DNA from: Alphaproteobacteria bacterium
Lineage (GTDB): Bacteria > Pseudomonadota > Alphaproteobacteria > ATCC43930 > CGMCC-115725
Direction of reading: 5' to 3'
Assembly: GCA_030041335.1 (NCBI GenBank)
Contig: JASHOB010000257.1
Location: forward strand, 54,269-118,268
Length of the DNA stretch: 64,000 nucleotides
Shown here: positions 44,613 through 53,569 of the stretch, piece after piece
Layout of the letters: the number at the start of each line of letters is the position of its first letter
Position numbering within the stretch: position 1 is the first letter of the stretch
Position numbers and translations under genes: made by a program
Notes under the pieces: model-generated
Seen by the model: only the letters and a program-made list of their open reading frames with translations
Database searches by the model: none
What the model was told of the DNA's origin: nothing

Positions 44613-45557
44613 GTGCAACACCTGCCGAACAAGAGGATCAAGCGACTTCTCTCCGTAGGTAGCCGTCTGGTCACACTGTATTTCTTCAGATGCCTGCTTT
44701 GTTGCGTGGACAAGATTGGTACGACGAGCCCCCACTTGCTCAAAGAAGCCATAGGATTGGCGGTCGCGGTTGCAATGATCCTTCAGACGCTCGCAGCGCT
44801 GGGGCAGACCACGTCGCTCAGTGAAACCGAATTGTCCAAGGAATCGGAAAACCCGGTGTCAAGGCTTGTTACGCTGCCGTTGCGGTATGAGGGCGCGTTT
44901 GACGACGGCCCATATCAAGCAACGAAAGACACATTCGAAATTGATCAAGCACTTGTGCCATTTACGCTTAACGACGATTGGTCGCTGATCACCCGCACCC
45001 AATTACCCTTCCTTATCGTGCAGCCCCCGAAGAAGTTGGGGGATCATTGGAACTCCGGCCTAAGCAACGGCTACACGACCTTCTTCCTGTCGCCGGAACA
45101 TGGCGAAGGATTCTATTGGGGTGTCGGGCCACTCCTCTATTACCCAACAACCACAAACGGGTTAGGAGTCAACAAATGGGGTTCGGGTCCGTCGGTCGGG
45201 TTTGTAAAGAAGGACGAAAGCCCGTGGCTGTTTGGCGCGGTCATCAATAACATTTGGTCCTTTGGCGGTCCGCCTGCCGGTGGCGACAGGACCAACGAAC
45301 TTCTGATCAACCCTTTTGTCAGCTTTCACTTTGGCGACGGATGGTCAGTTAGCACGTCACCGGACATCGAGGGGGACTGGATCGCGAATGGTGGAAAATG
45401 GACGGTTCCGATCGGCGGCGGTATCGCCAAAGTCGTCCTGGTTGATGGCCAACCGATCAAGTTCGCAGTGGACGGCTATTACAATGCCATCCGACCCGAG
45501 GCAAGTAGCGAAACATGGATCTTCGAGTTAACCATGACGTTTCAATTTCCAAAATAA
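44613..45557 (+). CDS. Predicted outer-membrane beta protein
   Basis: A 314-residue ORF from a GTG at 44613; in-frame later starts are possible because the signal-like segment lies only at about residues 45-65 (AIGLAVAVAMILQTLAALGQ). The mature part is rich in short amphipathic strands ending in aromatics: SLITRTQLPFLIVQPP, LLYYPTTTNGLGVNKWGSG, VSFHFGDGWSVSTSPDIEGD. It ends with TWIFELTMTFQFPK, a C-terminal Phe-rich strand typical of outer-membrane barrels. Homologues are often labelled neuromedin U or transporter by error. It closes the three-gene exported cluster. Confidence 0.78.
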   Translation: MQHLPNKRIKRLLSVGSRLVTLYFFRCLLCCVDKIGTTSPHLLKEAIGLAVAVAMILQTLAALGQTTSLSETELSKESENPVSRLVTLPLRYEGAFDDGPYQATKDTFEIDQALVPFTLNDDWSLITRTQLPFLIVQPPKKLGDHWNSGLSNGYTTFFLSPEHGEGFYWGVGPLLYYPTTTNGLGVNKWGSGPSVGFVKKDESPWLFGAVINNIWSFGGPPAGGDRTNELLINPFVSFHFGDGWSVSTSPDIEGDWIANGGKWTVPIGGGIAKVVLVDGQPIKFAVDGYYNAIRPEASSETWIFELTMTFQFPK

Positions 45558-45826
45558 GCAAATCTGCCCCCACTGGAGCCACCGTGGGCTGCGGTCTCGA
45601 CCTCGGCAGAGTTTAGTCGCAGACGGCACGCCGAAAGGAGCCAAAACGGCGCGCTTCGCCCATGTTCATCGCGCCGAACAAGCCTTCCGCTCTCGGAAAA
45701 ATACCGCTCGCCGAGGAAGACTGGGCGTCTGAAGAGTACCTTAGAGCATCCCTTGCGCTGGCATGCGGCCATTGACTTCTAAGCAGCCACGGCGCTGCGT
45801 GTGGTCGTGCTAAAAGGATCAGGAAC
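45558..45826. other. Intergenic region upstream of the MOSC leader
   Basis: A 37-codon plus-strand ORF (from 45660, MFIAPNKPSALGKIPLAEED) is seen but not supported. No other gene. Confidence 0.35.
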
Positions 45827-45892
45827 ATGGGTACTCGCAAATCCGATACCTCCGTCGTTTTGACCGATCCGCAAAACGATGGGCTAGAATGA
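45827..45892 (+). pseudogene. Truncated isochorismatase N-terminus acting as a 21-codon leader
   Basis: The ORF reads MGTRKSDTSVVLTDPQND and stops three codons later. SVVLTDPQND is the start motif of isochorismatase-family hydrolases, whose catalytic Asp lies here. AGGATCAGGA precedes its ATG, a better ribosome site than that of the MOSC gene. Its TGA (45890-45892) overlaps the MOSC ATG (45889), a termination-reinitiation layout. Confidence 0.65.
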
Positions 45893-47655
45893 TGGCGCGC
45901 CTGCTGTCGCTGAATGTGGGGCTTCCGCGCGAGATTGCGTGGCAGGGTCGGATGGTCCGCACCGCGATTTGGAAGCAGCCGGTTCAGGGCCGGCGCATGG
46001 CGCGGCGCCTCAACATTGATGGCGACGGTCAAGGCGACCTGGCCGGGCACGGCGGCGAACACCGCGCTGTTTTCGTATATCAAATCGAATCATACCACTA
46101 CTGGCAAAGCCAACTCGGCCGGACCGACCTCGCTTATGGAGAATTCGGAGAGAACTTCACTGTCGAAGGCCTACCTGACGACGAGGTGTGTATCGGCGAT
46201 CGCTACCATGTTGGGGGGGCGTTGTTTGAGGTGACCCAGCCTCGCGTTACCTGCTACCGCATCGGCATTCGGATGAACGAGCCGCAAATGGCCGCGTTGC
46301 TCGTCTCGCACGATAGGCCCGGTTTCTATTTTCGCGTTCTCGAAGAGGGAGAGGTCGAAGCCGGCGATGAGATCGTGCGGGTTATGCAGGGACCGGAAGG
46401 CATGACCGTCTCGGAGGTCAACGCGCTTTTGTACAAGCCCGGTCACCCGGCCGACCGGCTGGAGCGGGCGTTGCGCGTTCCCGCACTGAGCACCGGCTGG
46501 CTCGTCTCGTTCGAAGCGCTGCTGCAACAGGCCCGGCGACCAGGTGCGGCGATGGGCGGCGCCGGGCTTGCTCGGATAGCGCGCTCTCCGCCAGCGTGGG
46601 CGGGGTTTCGCCCGATGCTGGTGACCGGCAAGACCGGCGAGAGCGACAACGTGACCTCGCTTCAGCTTGAGCCCGCGGACGGACGACCTCTGTCGGCTGG
46701 ACTGCCCGGGCAGTTCGTCGTGCTTCGTCTTCGACTGGCGCCCGATGCGCCTCCTTTACTACGCAGTTATTCGCTGTCCGGCGAACCGAGTGAAACTCGC
46801 TACCGGATCAGCGTCAAATTGAGTGCCGGCGGTGCGGCGGGGGCCTATATCGCCGACGAGGTTCAACCCGGTGACATTATCGAGCTGACCGCGCCGCGCG
46901 GTGCTTTTACCTTGCAGCCAGGCGATGGACCAGTCGTTCTTCTGAGTGCCGGTGTGGGCGCGACACCCGTGCTTGCCATGCTGCATGCGCTGGCTGCCGA
47001 AAAGTCAACGAGGCAAATTTGGTGGCTGCATGGTGCCCGTAACCGCCGCGAGCACGCGTTTGCTGACGAGGTACGCGCCCTCCTCAAAACGATGCCCCGC
47101 GCTCACAGTCACATCTGCTACAGCGTGCCGGGTCCTGGCGACCGGCCTGGTGCCGATTTCGACGCGCGCGGCCATCTCGGCGCTCCCGTTCTTACCGAAT
47201 TGGGGGTACCGCACTTTGCCGATTTCTATCTGTGTGGCCCTGCGGCCTTTATGACCGATCTGTCCGCAGGTCTCGACGGCTGCGGGGTGCCGAGCAATCG
47301 CATTCACACCGAAGTGTTCGGGGCGGGGCCCTCCCTGACACCAGGTGTCGTGGCGACCCTTCGGAAGCCACCACATCTGCCGACAGGACCTGCCGGCTCC
47401 GGACCGCTCGTGTCCTTTGCGCGCAGTGCCCTCAACGTCCGATGGGCGCCGCGGTTCCAAAGCCTACTCGAACTCGCGGAGGCATGCGACGTGCCCGTGC
47501 GATGGTCGTGCCGCACCGGTGTCTGCCACAACTGCGAAACGGCGCTCATCGCCGGCCGTGTCAGTTATCAGGTCGATCCGGTCGATCCACCGCCCGCCGA
47601 CAACGTGCTGATCTGCTGCTCTCAACCCGAGGCGGATATCGTGATCGATCTTTGA
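45889..47655 (+). CDS. MOSC domain fused to FAD/NAD and [2Fe-2S] ferredoxin-reductase domains
   Basis: A 588-residue fusion. Residues 1-220 form a MOSC/3-alpha unit (YiiM type) with GDLAGHGGEHRAVFVYQ, GENFTVEGL and the Cys of PRVTCYRIG, used for molybdenum-cofactor sulfur chemistry or N-hydroxylated base reduction. Residues 240-480 are a ferredoxin-NADP-reductase module with LLRSYSLSG (FAD) and LLSAGVGATPVLAM (NAD). Residues 500-588 hold a plant-type [2Fe-2S] ferredoxin domain with CRTGVCHNC and a later CC. It is a self-contained electron chain. YiiM-type proteins reduce N-hydroxylated compounds such as 6-hydroxylaminopurine, which could be the role. Confidence 0.92.
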   Translation: MMARLLSLNVGLPREIAWQGRMVRTAIWKQPVQGRRMARRLNIDGDGQGDLAGHGGEHRAVFVYQIESYHYWQSQLGRTDLAYGEFGENFTVEGLPDDEVCIGDRYHVGGALFEVTQPRVTCYRIGIRMNEPQMAALLVSHDRPGFYFRVLEEGEVEAGDEIVRVMQGPEGMTVSEVNALLYKPGHPADRLERALRVPALSTGWLVSFEALLQQARRPGAAMGGAGLARIARSPPAWAGFRPMLVTGKTGESDNVTSLQLEPADGRPLSAGLPGQFVVLRLRLAPDAPPLLRSYSLSGEPSETRYRISVKLSAGGAAGAYIADEVQPGDIIELTAPRGAFTLQPGDGPVVLLSAGVGATPVLAMLHALAAEKSTRQIWWLHGARNRREHAFADEVRALLKTMPRAHSHICYSVPGPGDRPGADFDARGHLGAPVLTELGVPHFADFYLCGPAAFMTDLSAGLDGCGVPSNRIHTEVFGAGPSLTPGVVATLRKPPHLPTGPAGSGPLVSFARSALNVRWAPRFQSLLELAEACDVPVRWSCRTGVCHNCETALIAGRVSYQVDPVDPPPADNVLICCSQPEADIVIDL

Positions 47656-47691
47656 GATGAACATCAGCCACGATGGTTAAGGGGATCTGAT

Positions 47692-48072
47692 ATGGACGAA
47701 CAGGAGCTTCGAGCTGCCCTGGATCGACACTGGGCTGCGTCGGACGTGAACGACTTCGACGCGGAGCATCAGATTTACCGAGAGGATGCGGTGCTCGAAT
47801 ATCCGCAATCGGGCGAGCGCATTCGCGGCCGGCTTAAGATTCAGTGGTCTCGCGCCGCGCAGCCTAACCGGAAACGTTTCACTGTACGGCGAATCATCGG
47901 CGCGGGTGATCTCTGGATCACCGAATTCGTCCTAAGCTATGACGGGCGGCCGTCTTACACGGTGAGCATCATGGAGTTCCGAGACGGGAAAGTAGCCCGC
48001 GAGACTCAATATTTCGGCGACCCGTTCGAGCCGGGGCCTTCACGCGCGCAATGGGTCGAACGAATGCCTTGA
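47692..48072 (+). CDS. NTF2-like/SnoaL-like protein
   Basis: A 126-residue small cone-shaped-fold protein with DRHWAASDVNDFDAEHQIYR, VLEYPQSGERIRGR and the C-terminal strand YTVSIMEFRDGKVARETQYF. NTF2-like proteins bind or convert small molecules. No catalytic set is evident. It overlaps the following glycosylase start by 22 bases and follows the MOSC fusion gene by 36 bases, so the three may be one operon. Confidence 0.87.
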   Translation: MDEQELRAALDRHWAASDVNDFDAEHQIYREDAVLEYPQSGERIRGRLKIQWSRAAQPNRKRFTVRRIIGAGDLWITEFVLSYDGRPSYTVSIMEFRDGKVARETQYFGDPFEPGPSRAQWVERMP

Positions 48073-48689
48073 GACCCGTCCGCCATCGGCATAACCATCG
48101 GCCACTCGCGCGCGCAGAGCTGCCGATCGATACGGTTTCTCTCGCCCGCTATCTGATCGGCAAGATACTGGTGCGGGAGTTGCCCGAAGGTGTCGCCAGC
48201 GGCCGTATCGTCGAGACCGAGGCGTATGTGGTGGGCGATGCCGCCGGCCACGCGTACCGGGGAATGACGCGGCGTAACCGCTCGCTGTTTCTCGAGCGGG
48301 GGCACGCCTACATCTATCTCGCCTACGGCACCTCATACATGCTGAATGTATCGAGCGAGATGCCTGGGATCGGAGCAGGCGTCCTCATCAGGGCGCTTGA
48401 ACCACTCGAGGGCATCCTGATCATGCAGCTAAGTCGGGGCATCGATCGTTTGCGCGACTTGGCGAGAGGGCCAGGAAGGCTCGCCGCGGCATTGCGGGTT
48501 GATCGTCGGTTGGATGGGCTCGATCTTTGCCGAAAAGGGCCTCTCTGGCTGAGAGGCGATGACAGCGAACCCGGCGAAATCGGTCAGAGCATGAGGATCG
48601 GCATTGCGCGGGATGCGGACCGTCTCCTGCGGTTTTATCTCTTGGGCAGTCCATTCGTTAGCGGTCCACGATCACGCAATATCGGTTGA
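48051..48689 (+). CDS. 3-methyladenine DNA glycosylase (AAG/MPG family)
   Basis: A 212-residue protein from the ATG at 48051; a TTG at 48069 that overlaps the upstream stop (TTGA) is an alternative. AAG-family motifs include LARYLIGKILVRELPEGVA, GRIVETEAYVVGDAAGHAYR (catalytic Glu and nucleotide-flipping region), YIYLAYGTSYMLNV and GVLIRALEPLEG. It excises alkylated and deaminated purines such as 3-methyladenine and hypoxanthine. Placement after a MOSC protein that may handle modified purines suggests a link in base-damage handling; this is inference. Confidence 0.92.
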   Translation: MGRTNALRPVRHRHNHRPLARAELPIDTVSLARYLIGKILVRELPEGVASGRIVETEAYVVGDAAGHAYRGMTRRNRSLFLERGHAYIYLAYGTSYMLNVSSEMPGIGAGVLIRALEPLEGILIMQLSRGIDRLRDLARGPGRLAAALRVDRRLDGLDLCRKGPLWLRGDDSEPGEIGQSMRIGIARDADRLLRFYLLGSPFVSGPRSRNIG

Positions 48690-48951
48690 TGGCGCGTGAT
48701 CGGATCCGTCGGTCGATCTCGTCGCTGCCATCCACCAGCATGATCATCACTGCGTAGCCGACTGTTGTGGCCATCATTCCGGTCGCGAGCACAGCTGGAG
48801 TCCGAGGTCATCTGGGGCAATGACGAGATTGACTCGACGGCTCGCCTCAGGGTTCTGACACATGATTCCGGGCAAACCTTTCCGCTCAGTAGCAAGAAAA
48901 GACGATCCAGATCCAAGAAGGCGCTTTCGACCTCACGTTCAGGCGGTCTCA
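48690..48951. other. Intergenic region between convergent genes
   Basis: No gene recognised; probably both terminators. Confidence 0.4.
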
Positions 48952-49617
48952 TCATACCGCGCCGTTGGCGTCCTCTGACGGAGACCAGCGAATCAGCGCC
49001 GCCCGCCCCTCGTCCGTGAGCGCATAGACGCCGCGTTCCACGCGCACGAACCAGCCATAGACGTTCCTGAGTAGGATTGTCGACGCTTTAGTCGAAGTCG
49101 CCTTCAACTCGCGGACCGAACGCTGCCCAGCCGTCAATGCCGCCGCGCACGCTAGCGCTTCCTGGCGATAAGCTGTCATGATTGGTGTGCGCGCACTGCC
49201 TCCGAGCGCCGGATCACCTCGTCGACGACGGTGTTCCTCGACCAGCCGCGAGCGCCGCCTGGCATTGCCGCGCAGACGCAAGCGCGTCGGCTCGACTAAA
49301 ACCTCCACCTTACCTCTCTTTGACACCCCGAGAAGACCGAAGCCCAAAAACCTGCAGAGCTTTCTTACTCGTGGATCACGCTCACGCCCACGGGATGTGC
49401 TTCGGACCGCTAGCCAGACTTCATCACAAACCGCCGTTCGATCCACACCCTGAAGTACCAGTTCGAGATTGAAGCTAAGCTTCAATTCGGTGACGACGAC
49501 GAACGGTGGCGAATCTTGGCTCAGAGCGACAACATCGCACCCGTTGACTTCGCCCTTTACTTCGAAGCCAAGTCTCTCAAGAAAGCGCTTAATCGGAGGG
49601 TATAAGGTCGTTTCCAC
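48952..49617 (-). CDS. DUF2161 (PD-(D/E)XK-like) protein
   Basis: A 221-residue DUF2161 protein. The nuclease-like core begins LYPPIKRFLERLGFEVKGEV, then NGCDVVALS and FVVVTELKLSFNLELVLQ. The E-L-K element resembles the (D/E)xK motif of PD-(D/E)XK nucleases. The C-terminal part (about 140-215) is a winged-helix-like domain with RNVYGWFVRVERGVYAL. The family is common in alphaproteobacteria and is annotated as phosphodiesterase or nuclease-like without proof. Confidence 0.85.
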   Translation of the reverse strand: METTLYPPIKRFLERLGFEVKGEVNGCDVVALSQDSPPFVVVTELKLSFNLELVLQGVDRTAVCDEVWLAVRSTSRGRERDPRVRKLCRFLGFGLLGVSKRGKVEVLVEPTRLRLRGNARRRSRLVEEHRRRRGDPALGGSARTPIMTAYRQEALACAAALTAGQRSVRELKATSTKASTILLRNVYGWFVRVERGVYALTDEGRAALIRWSPSEDANGAV

Positions 49618-49742
49618 GGCAAGGGCTCAAATCCATCAGGCGCAATTATCAACCGATTCGCAGCCATGTAAGTGTGATCCGACTATGCCAAAACCGACAG
49701 CCCCGCTATCTTGGACCGATCCGTGATCCGAGGGCCGGAGCC

Positions 49743-50507
49743 ATGACGGTCAGACTTTATGCCTTCACTTGTGGCACTTTGACGGGCGCGCTTGGCCATC
49801 TCATGGCCGGGGGCGAGGGTGAGATCACGGTGCCGGTGCCAGCCTATTTGATCGAGCATGATAAAGGTCGCCTACTGTTCGACACCGGCCTCCATCCCGA
49901 TCTGCGCCGCGATCCGACAGCGAGGCTGGGTGAGCGGCTCGCCAGCATGTTCCGCGTCGCCCTGGGCAGGGACGAGGATGTCGCCGCGCGGCTCGAAGCG
50001 ATCGACCGCGATCCCGCCGCGATCGACCTAATTATTGCCTCGCATCTCCATTTCGATCATGTTGGCGGCAACGCGCTCATCCCCAACGCCACCCTACTCG
50101 TGCAGCACCGCGAATGGCGTGCCGGCATGGACCCCGATACCGCGCGTCTGGTCGGCTTCGACACACGTGATTTCGATTTGGGACATTCGACTCGAATTAT
50201 CGAGGGAGAGCACGACGTGTTCGGCGATGGCTCGGTCGTGTGCTTGCCGACGCACGGCCACACGCCGGGCCACCAGTCACTGCGCGTGCGGCTCGAGAGC
50301 GGCGAGATCGTGCTTGCCGCTGACGCCTGCTATTTCTGCGCCACGCTGCGCCAGCGCAAGCTGCCGCCGCGCATGTTCGATCGTGAAGAAATGCTCGCTT
50401 CGATCGACCGCCTCGAAGCACTGGAGCGCGGCGGCGCCCGTATTTTCTTTGGGCACGATCCCGAATTCTGGCGGGATGTGCCACAGGCACCCGCGCCAAT
50501 AGTCTGA
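49743..50507 (+). CDS. Metallo-beta-lactamase-fold hydrolase, AHL-lactonase-like
   Basis: A 254-residue protein from the ATG at 49743. The zinc motif HLHFDHVGG has ligands His101, His103, Asp105 and His106. THGHTPGH and ADACYF complete the site. Length and PAYLIEHDKGRLLFDTG near the N-terminus match the AttM/AiiA-like N-acyl homoserine lactonase branch, which opens the lactone ring of quorum signals. Other lactone or ester substrates are possible. No quorum-sensing genes are nearby. Confidence 0.88.
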   Translation: MTVRLYAFTCGTLTGALGHLMAGGEGEITVPVPAYLIEHDKGRLLFDTGLHPDLRRDPTARLGERLASMFRVALGRDEDVAARLEAIDRDPAAIDLIIASHLHFDHVGGNALIPNATLLVQHREWRAGMDPDTARLVGFDTRDFDLGHSTRIIEGEHDVFGDGSVVCLPTHGHTPGHQSLRVRLESGEIVLAADACYFCATLRQRKLPPRMFDREEMLASIDRLEALERGGARIFFGHDPEFWRDVPQAPAPIV

Positions 50508-51357
50508 TCGGCTGGCCTAAAGCGACGTCGCACAGTCAATAGCTGCCGCTTTCCTTGAGCCGGTGCGCCAAGGTCCCGTCATTTATCCCGCTTGCCGCTG
50601 ATCGATAACGAATCACTCGCACCTCTAAGAGTGGTTGGTAGTCGATCTGGACCGCATTGGGTTTAATGCGCATTTTGGCTCATGCCCGTTAGTTTGCAAG
50701 GCGAAGAACAAGAACGCGGACTACCGGAACCGGATCACAGCGATTCCTTTACACATCTATCTCCATGGTTGCCAAAAAAACTGTTTGCGCCATTCAGCCA
50801 TCGCATCACAACGGCTGACGCCAAATTCCGCAGCTCTCCATCTGTGAGACACAAACCAGTTAGCCACACTCCTTTCCGAGTGGACGCCACTCTTGCAGCG
50901 ACGCGAGTGTGTCATAAGCATGGTGTCCCAAGGCGCAAGCCCGACTAAAGGCCACGCCGGCCAGTAGCGTGGCAAAGCGTTTTGATTGTGTCGCCGCTTG
51001 GCACCAGCGCATAAGGAGCAGCGTTCAACAACCTATCCTCGCCCGAGACAGCTAATAGGTGCCTGAGACTTGCAGCTGAGAGCACAATTGGTGCCGCATC
51101 GGATTCTCGGCTTTTAGGACGGCCGGGACCGGAATTGCCCTGCAAACCGCCCGTCACATCAATTTGCAGCGACCGCCCATCGCCGGCGAGCATCGACCGT
51201 TCGGCCCTTCGGCGACGCAATTTCTGGTTCCGAGAAGACACCGCCGCTCGGCGGCGCGACCAATGCCGAATTGGTATAGATCTATGTTCATTCATTGAAC
51301 CTGACGCGGGGAAATCCGCCGTACTCTGGATGAACAAATCAAAAGGGAGTACGGCCG
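50508..51357. other. Long intergenic stretch, no supported gene
   Basis: About 850 bases without a supportable gene on either strand. Frames up to 170 codons lack families and ribosome sites. No tRNA cloverleaf was recognised. It may contain decayed sequence. Confidence 0.4.
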
Positions 51358-52518
51358 ATGATCCGCAGTACCGATCGCATTCTCTGCACTCATGTCGGTA
51401 GCCTTTATCGATCGCCGAAGCTGTTGCAATTTTACCGGCACTCGATCCGGGGCGAGCCATATGACGAAGCCGCGTTCCAGGAGCAGATCCGGCTTGAGAC
51501 GATTGGCGCCGTCCGGCGGCAGTCGGAACTCGGCATCGACATCCCGTCCGATGGCGAGATGAGCCGCTTCACCTTCCTGCGCTATTTCAACGAGCGCGTT
51601 TCCGGCATAGAGCTGCGCCCGGTTGCGCGCCGAGCCGCGCCTGTGAGCCGCGACCGCACCGAATTTGCCGAGTTTTACGCGCAGGCCGCGCCGCATTATT
51701 GGCTTCCCGGCGAAGGGCGCCCGACCATCCCAGTCTGCGTTGGGCCGATCAAATACAATCCCGAACGCGCGCAACGCGACATCGCCGTCATGAAGGAGGC
51801 GCTGCTATCGTACGCATTCCCCGCGGCCTTCTTTCCGGCGCAGGTTGTGCCGGGGCGCGCCGTCTCGCCACAATTTAGGATTACCAACGAGCATTATCGA
51901 ACCGATGAGGAACTCGATGTCGCAGTGGCCGACGCAGTACGCGAGGAATACAAGCTGCTAACGAATGCCGGCTTCATCGTGCAGCTCGACGATCCGTTCC
52001 TGGCGGAGGAATGGGAGGTACATGAGCCGGCGCTTGCGGTAGCGGACTACCGAAGATGGATCGAGCGCCGCGTCGAGCTATTGAATTACAGTATCCGGGG
52101 CATACCGGCAGACATGGCGCGGCTGCATGTGTGCTGGGGCTCATGGCACGGTCCGCACGCGCATGATCTGCCGCTTAAGTCGCTGGTCGACCTAATGCTC
52201 AGGGTGAACACGCAGGCCTATTCCATCGAAGCCGCTAATCCCCAGCACGAGCATGAGTGGGAAGTCTGGCGCGAGACGAAGCTGCCGGATGGCAAGATAC
52301 TCATCCCCGGTGTCGTCACGCATAAGAGTTACGTCATCGAGCATCCCGACCTCGTGGCTCAGCGCTTGGCACGCTTCGCGAACCTGGTTGGCCGCGAGAA
52401 TGTCATCGCTGCACCGGATTGCGGTCTTGGCGGCCGCATCCACGAGCAACTCGGTTGGGCGAAGTTGAAGGCGATGGTCGAAGGCGCACGGCGCGCCTCC
52501 GCTCAGCTTTGGCGATGA
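51358..52518 (+). CDS. MetE-like cobalamin-independent methionine synthase-family protein
   Basis: A 386-residue single-domain protein related to the C-terminal barrel of MetE. It has RILCTHVGSLYRSPKLLQFY, QSELGIDIPSDGEMSRFTFL, ARLHVCWGSWHG (zinc His-x-Cys) and APDCGLGGR (second zinc Cys). In MetE these bind the zinc that activates homocysteine. Short one-domain relatives include methylcobalamin- and epoxyalkane-coenzyme M transferase-type enzymes, so the thiol substrate may not be homocysteine. AAAGGGAG precedes the ATG at 51358. Confidence 0.9.
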   Translation: MIRSTDRILCTHVGSLYRSPKLLQFYRHSIRGEPYDEAAFQEQIRLETIGAVRRQSELGIDIPSDGEMSRFTFLRYFNERVSGIELRPVARRAAPVSRDRTEFAEFYAQAAPHYWLPGEGRPTIPVCVGPIKYNPERAQRDIAVMKEALLSYAFPAAFFPAQVVPGRAVSPQFRITNEHYRTDEELDVAVADAVREEYKLLTNAGFIVQLDDPFLAEEWEVHEPALAVADYRRWIERRVELLNYSIRGIPADMARLHVCWGSWHGPHAHDLPLKSLVDLMLRVNTQAYSIEAANPQHEHEWEVWRETKLPDGKILIPGVVTHKSYVIEHPDLVAQRLARFANLVGRENVIAAPDCGLGGRIHEQLGWAKLKAMVEGARRASAQLWR

Positions 52519-52785
52519 CGTGTCGGTCACGAACCGGAGCCCATCCGAAAGCCGTAGGTCGCCGACGAGATCATAGGATACGTCGGCCCGCCCAAGCTCG
52601 GCTTGCAAGGCCGCAGCGCTGACCAGCACCTACGAGAAAGACCGAATCCCGCGGCCAGCCGTTCCAGTTCACGTGTTATCGGTTGTTCGACCACCAGCGA
52701 ACGTCTTAGTCTGATGAAATTACTCCCTACCACCGCTTGACGTCGCCTATAGCGCTGTGGTTGCGTGAATCTGGAGGTTTCTGAG

Positions 52786-53223
52786 ATGCTCGGCCCATTT
52801 CGTAAGCTGGCGTTTGTCGCGGCCCTCGGTAGCGCGGTACCTGGTGTTGGGTTCGCCCAGACGGTGCCGACGGCATGCACGACCATACTTAGTCACATGG
52901 CCGCTGCGGTCCAAAACGGCGGTCCAACAATGCACCGCTACTGCGGCCGGTTTGCGAACGGCGGCGAATATCTCGTCGTCGCGTATTCAAACCACGGCGG
53001 CAAGTTCACGGCCTATATCGCCACGCAATCGGACCAAAACGTCGCGCCAGCCCCGGCAACCTTCAAGAACGGCGTCCTGGTCTGGCACTCTGTGATTGCC
53101 GGTGTTACGCGCACGGTCGTAGTGACATACCTTTTGTCACCGGGTCACAAGTTGACCCGCATTGCCCGCGGTACCGTTGGCAGCACGATTATTTTGAAAA
53201 CCGATCGATTAGTGAAAATATAA
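52786..53223 (+). CDS. Exported protein, unknown function
   Basis: A 145-residue protein from the ATG at 52786, chosen because GGAGG lies eight bases upstream. A signal peptide (about 1-24, VGFAQ) precedes a beta-rich domain with repeated strands: EYLVVAYSNHGGKFTAYIAT, GVLVWHSVI, TRTVVVTYLLS. Two cysteines (in PTACTTIL and HRYCGRF) may pair. I do not recognise the family. Confidence 0.68.
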   Translation: MLGPFRKLAFVAALGSAVPGVGFAQTVPTACTTILSHMAAAVQNGGPTMHRYCGRFANGGEYLVVAYSNHGGKFTAYIATQSDQNVAPAPATFKNGVLVWHSVIAGVTRTVVVTYLLSPGHKLTRIARGTVGSTIILKTDRLVKI

Positions 53224-53569
53224 TGCGTAGCTTCGTGCGCTCGAGAAATGCAACTGGCCTGTTCGAGAAACCAGATGTACCCCTACGCTTCATCGATCCA
53301 GCTCTCCAAGAGACTCATGGTCGCGGTGTCGCCTGCCGGCCGCAAAGATCATGACTACGGGCGCACGTCACCGAGAAGTTAATATTGTTTTCTCTTACTT
53401 CGGCAAGGTACCCGTGATGTGACGCTCGCCGCCCGTTATCCTTTCTCGTCTGCTAACGAGCAACCTTGCCAATTGTTTCAGCCCGATCGACCGAGCGATA
53501 TGAGGGATGCACGGGCGCGCAACGTCGGCGTGGTCGCATTTGATCGCTCGATGTTACGAGGTCGACCGC
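53224..53569. other. Intergenic region, no gene seen
   Basis: No supportable gene; it separates a plus-strand exported-protein gene and a minus-strand FMO-like gene. Confidence 0.45.
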
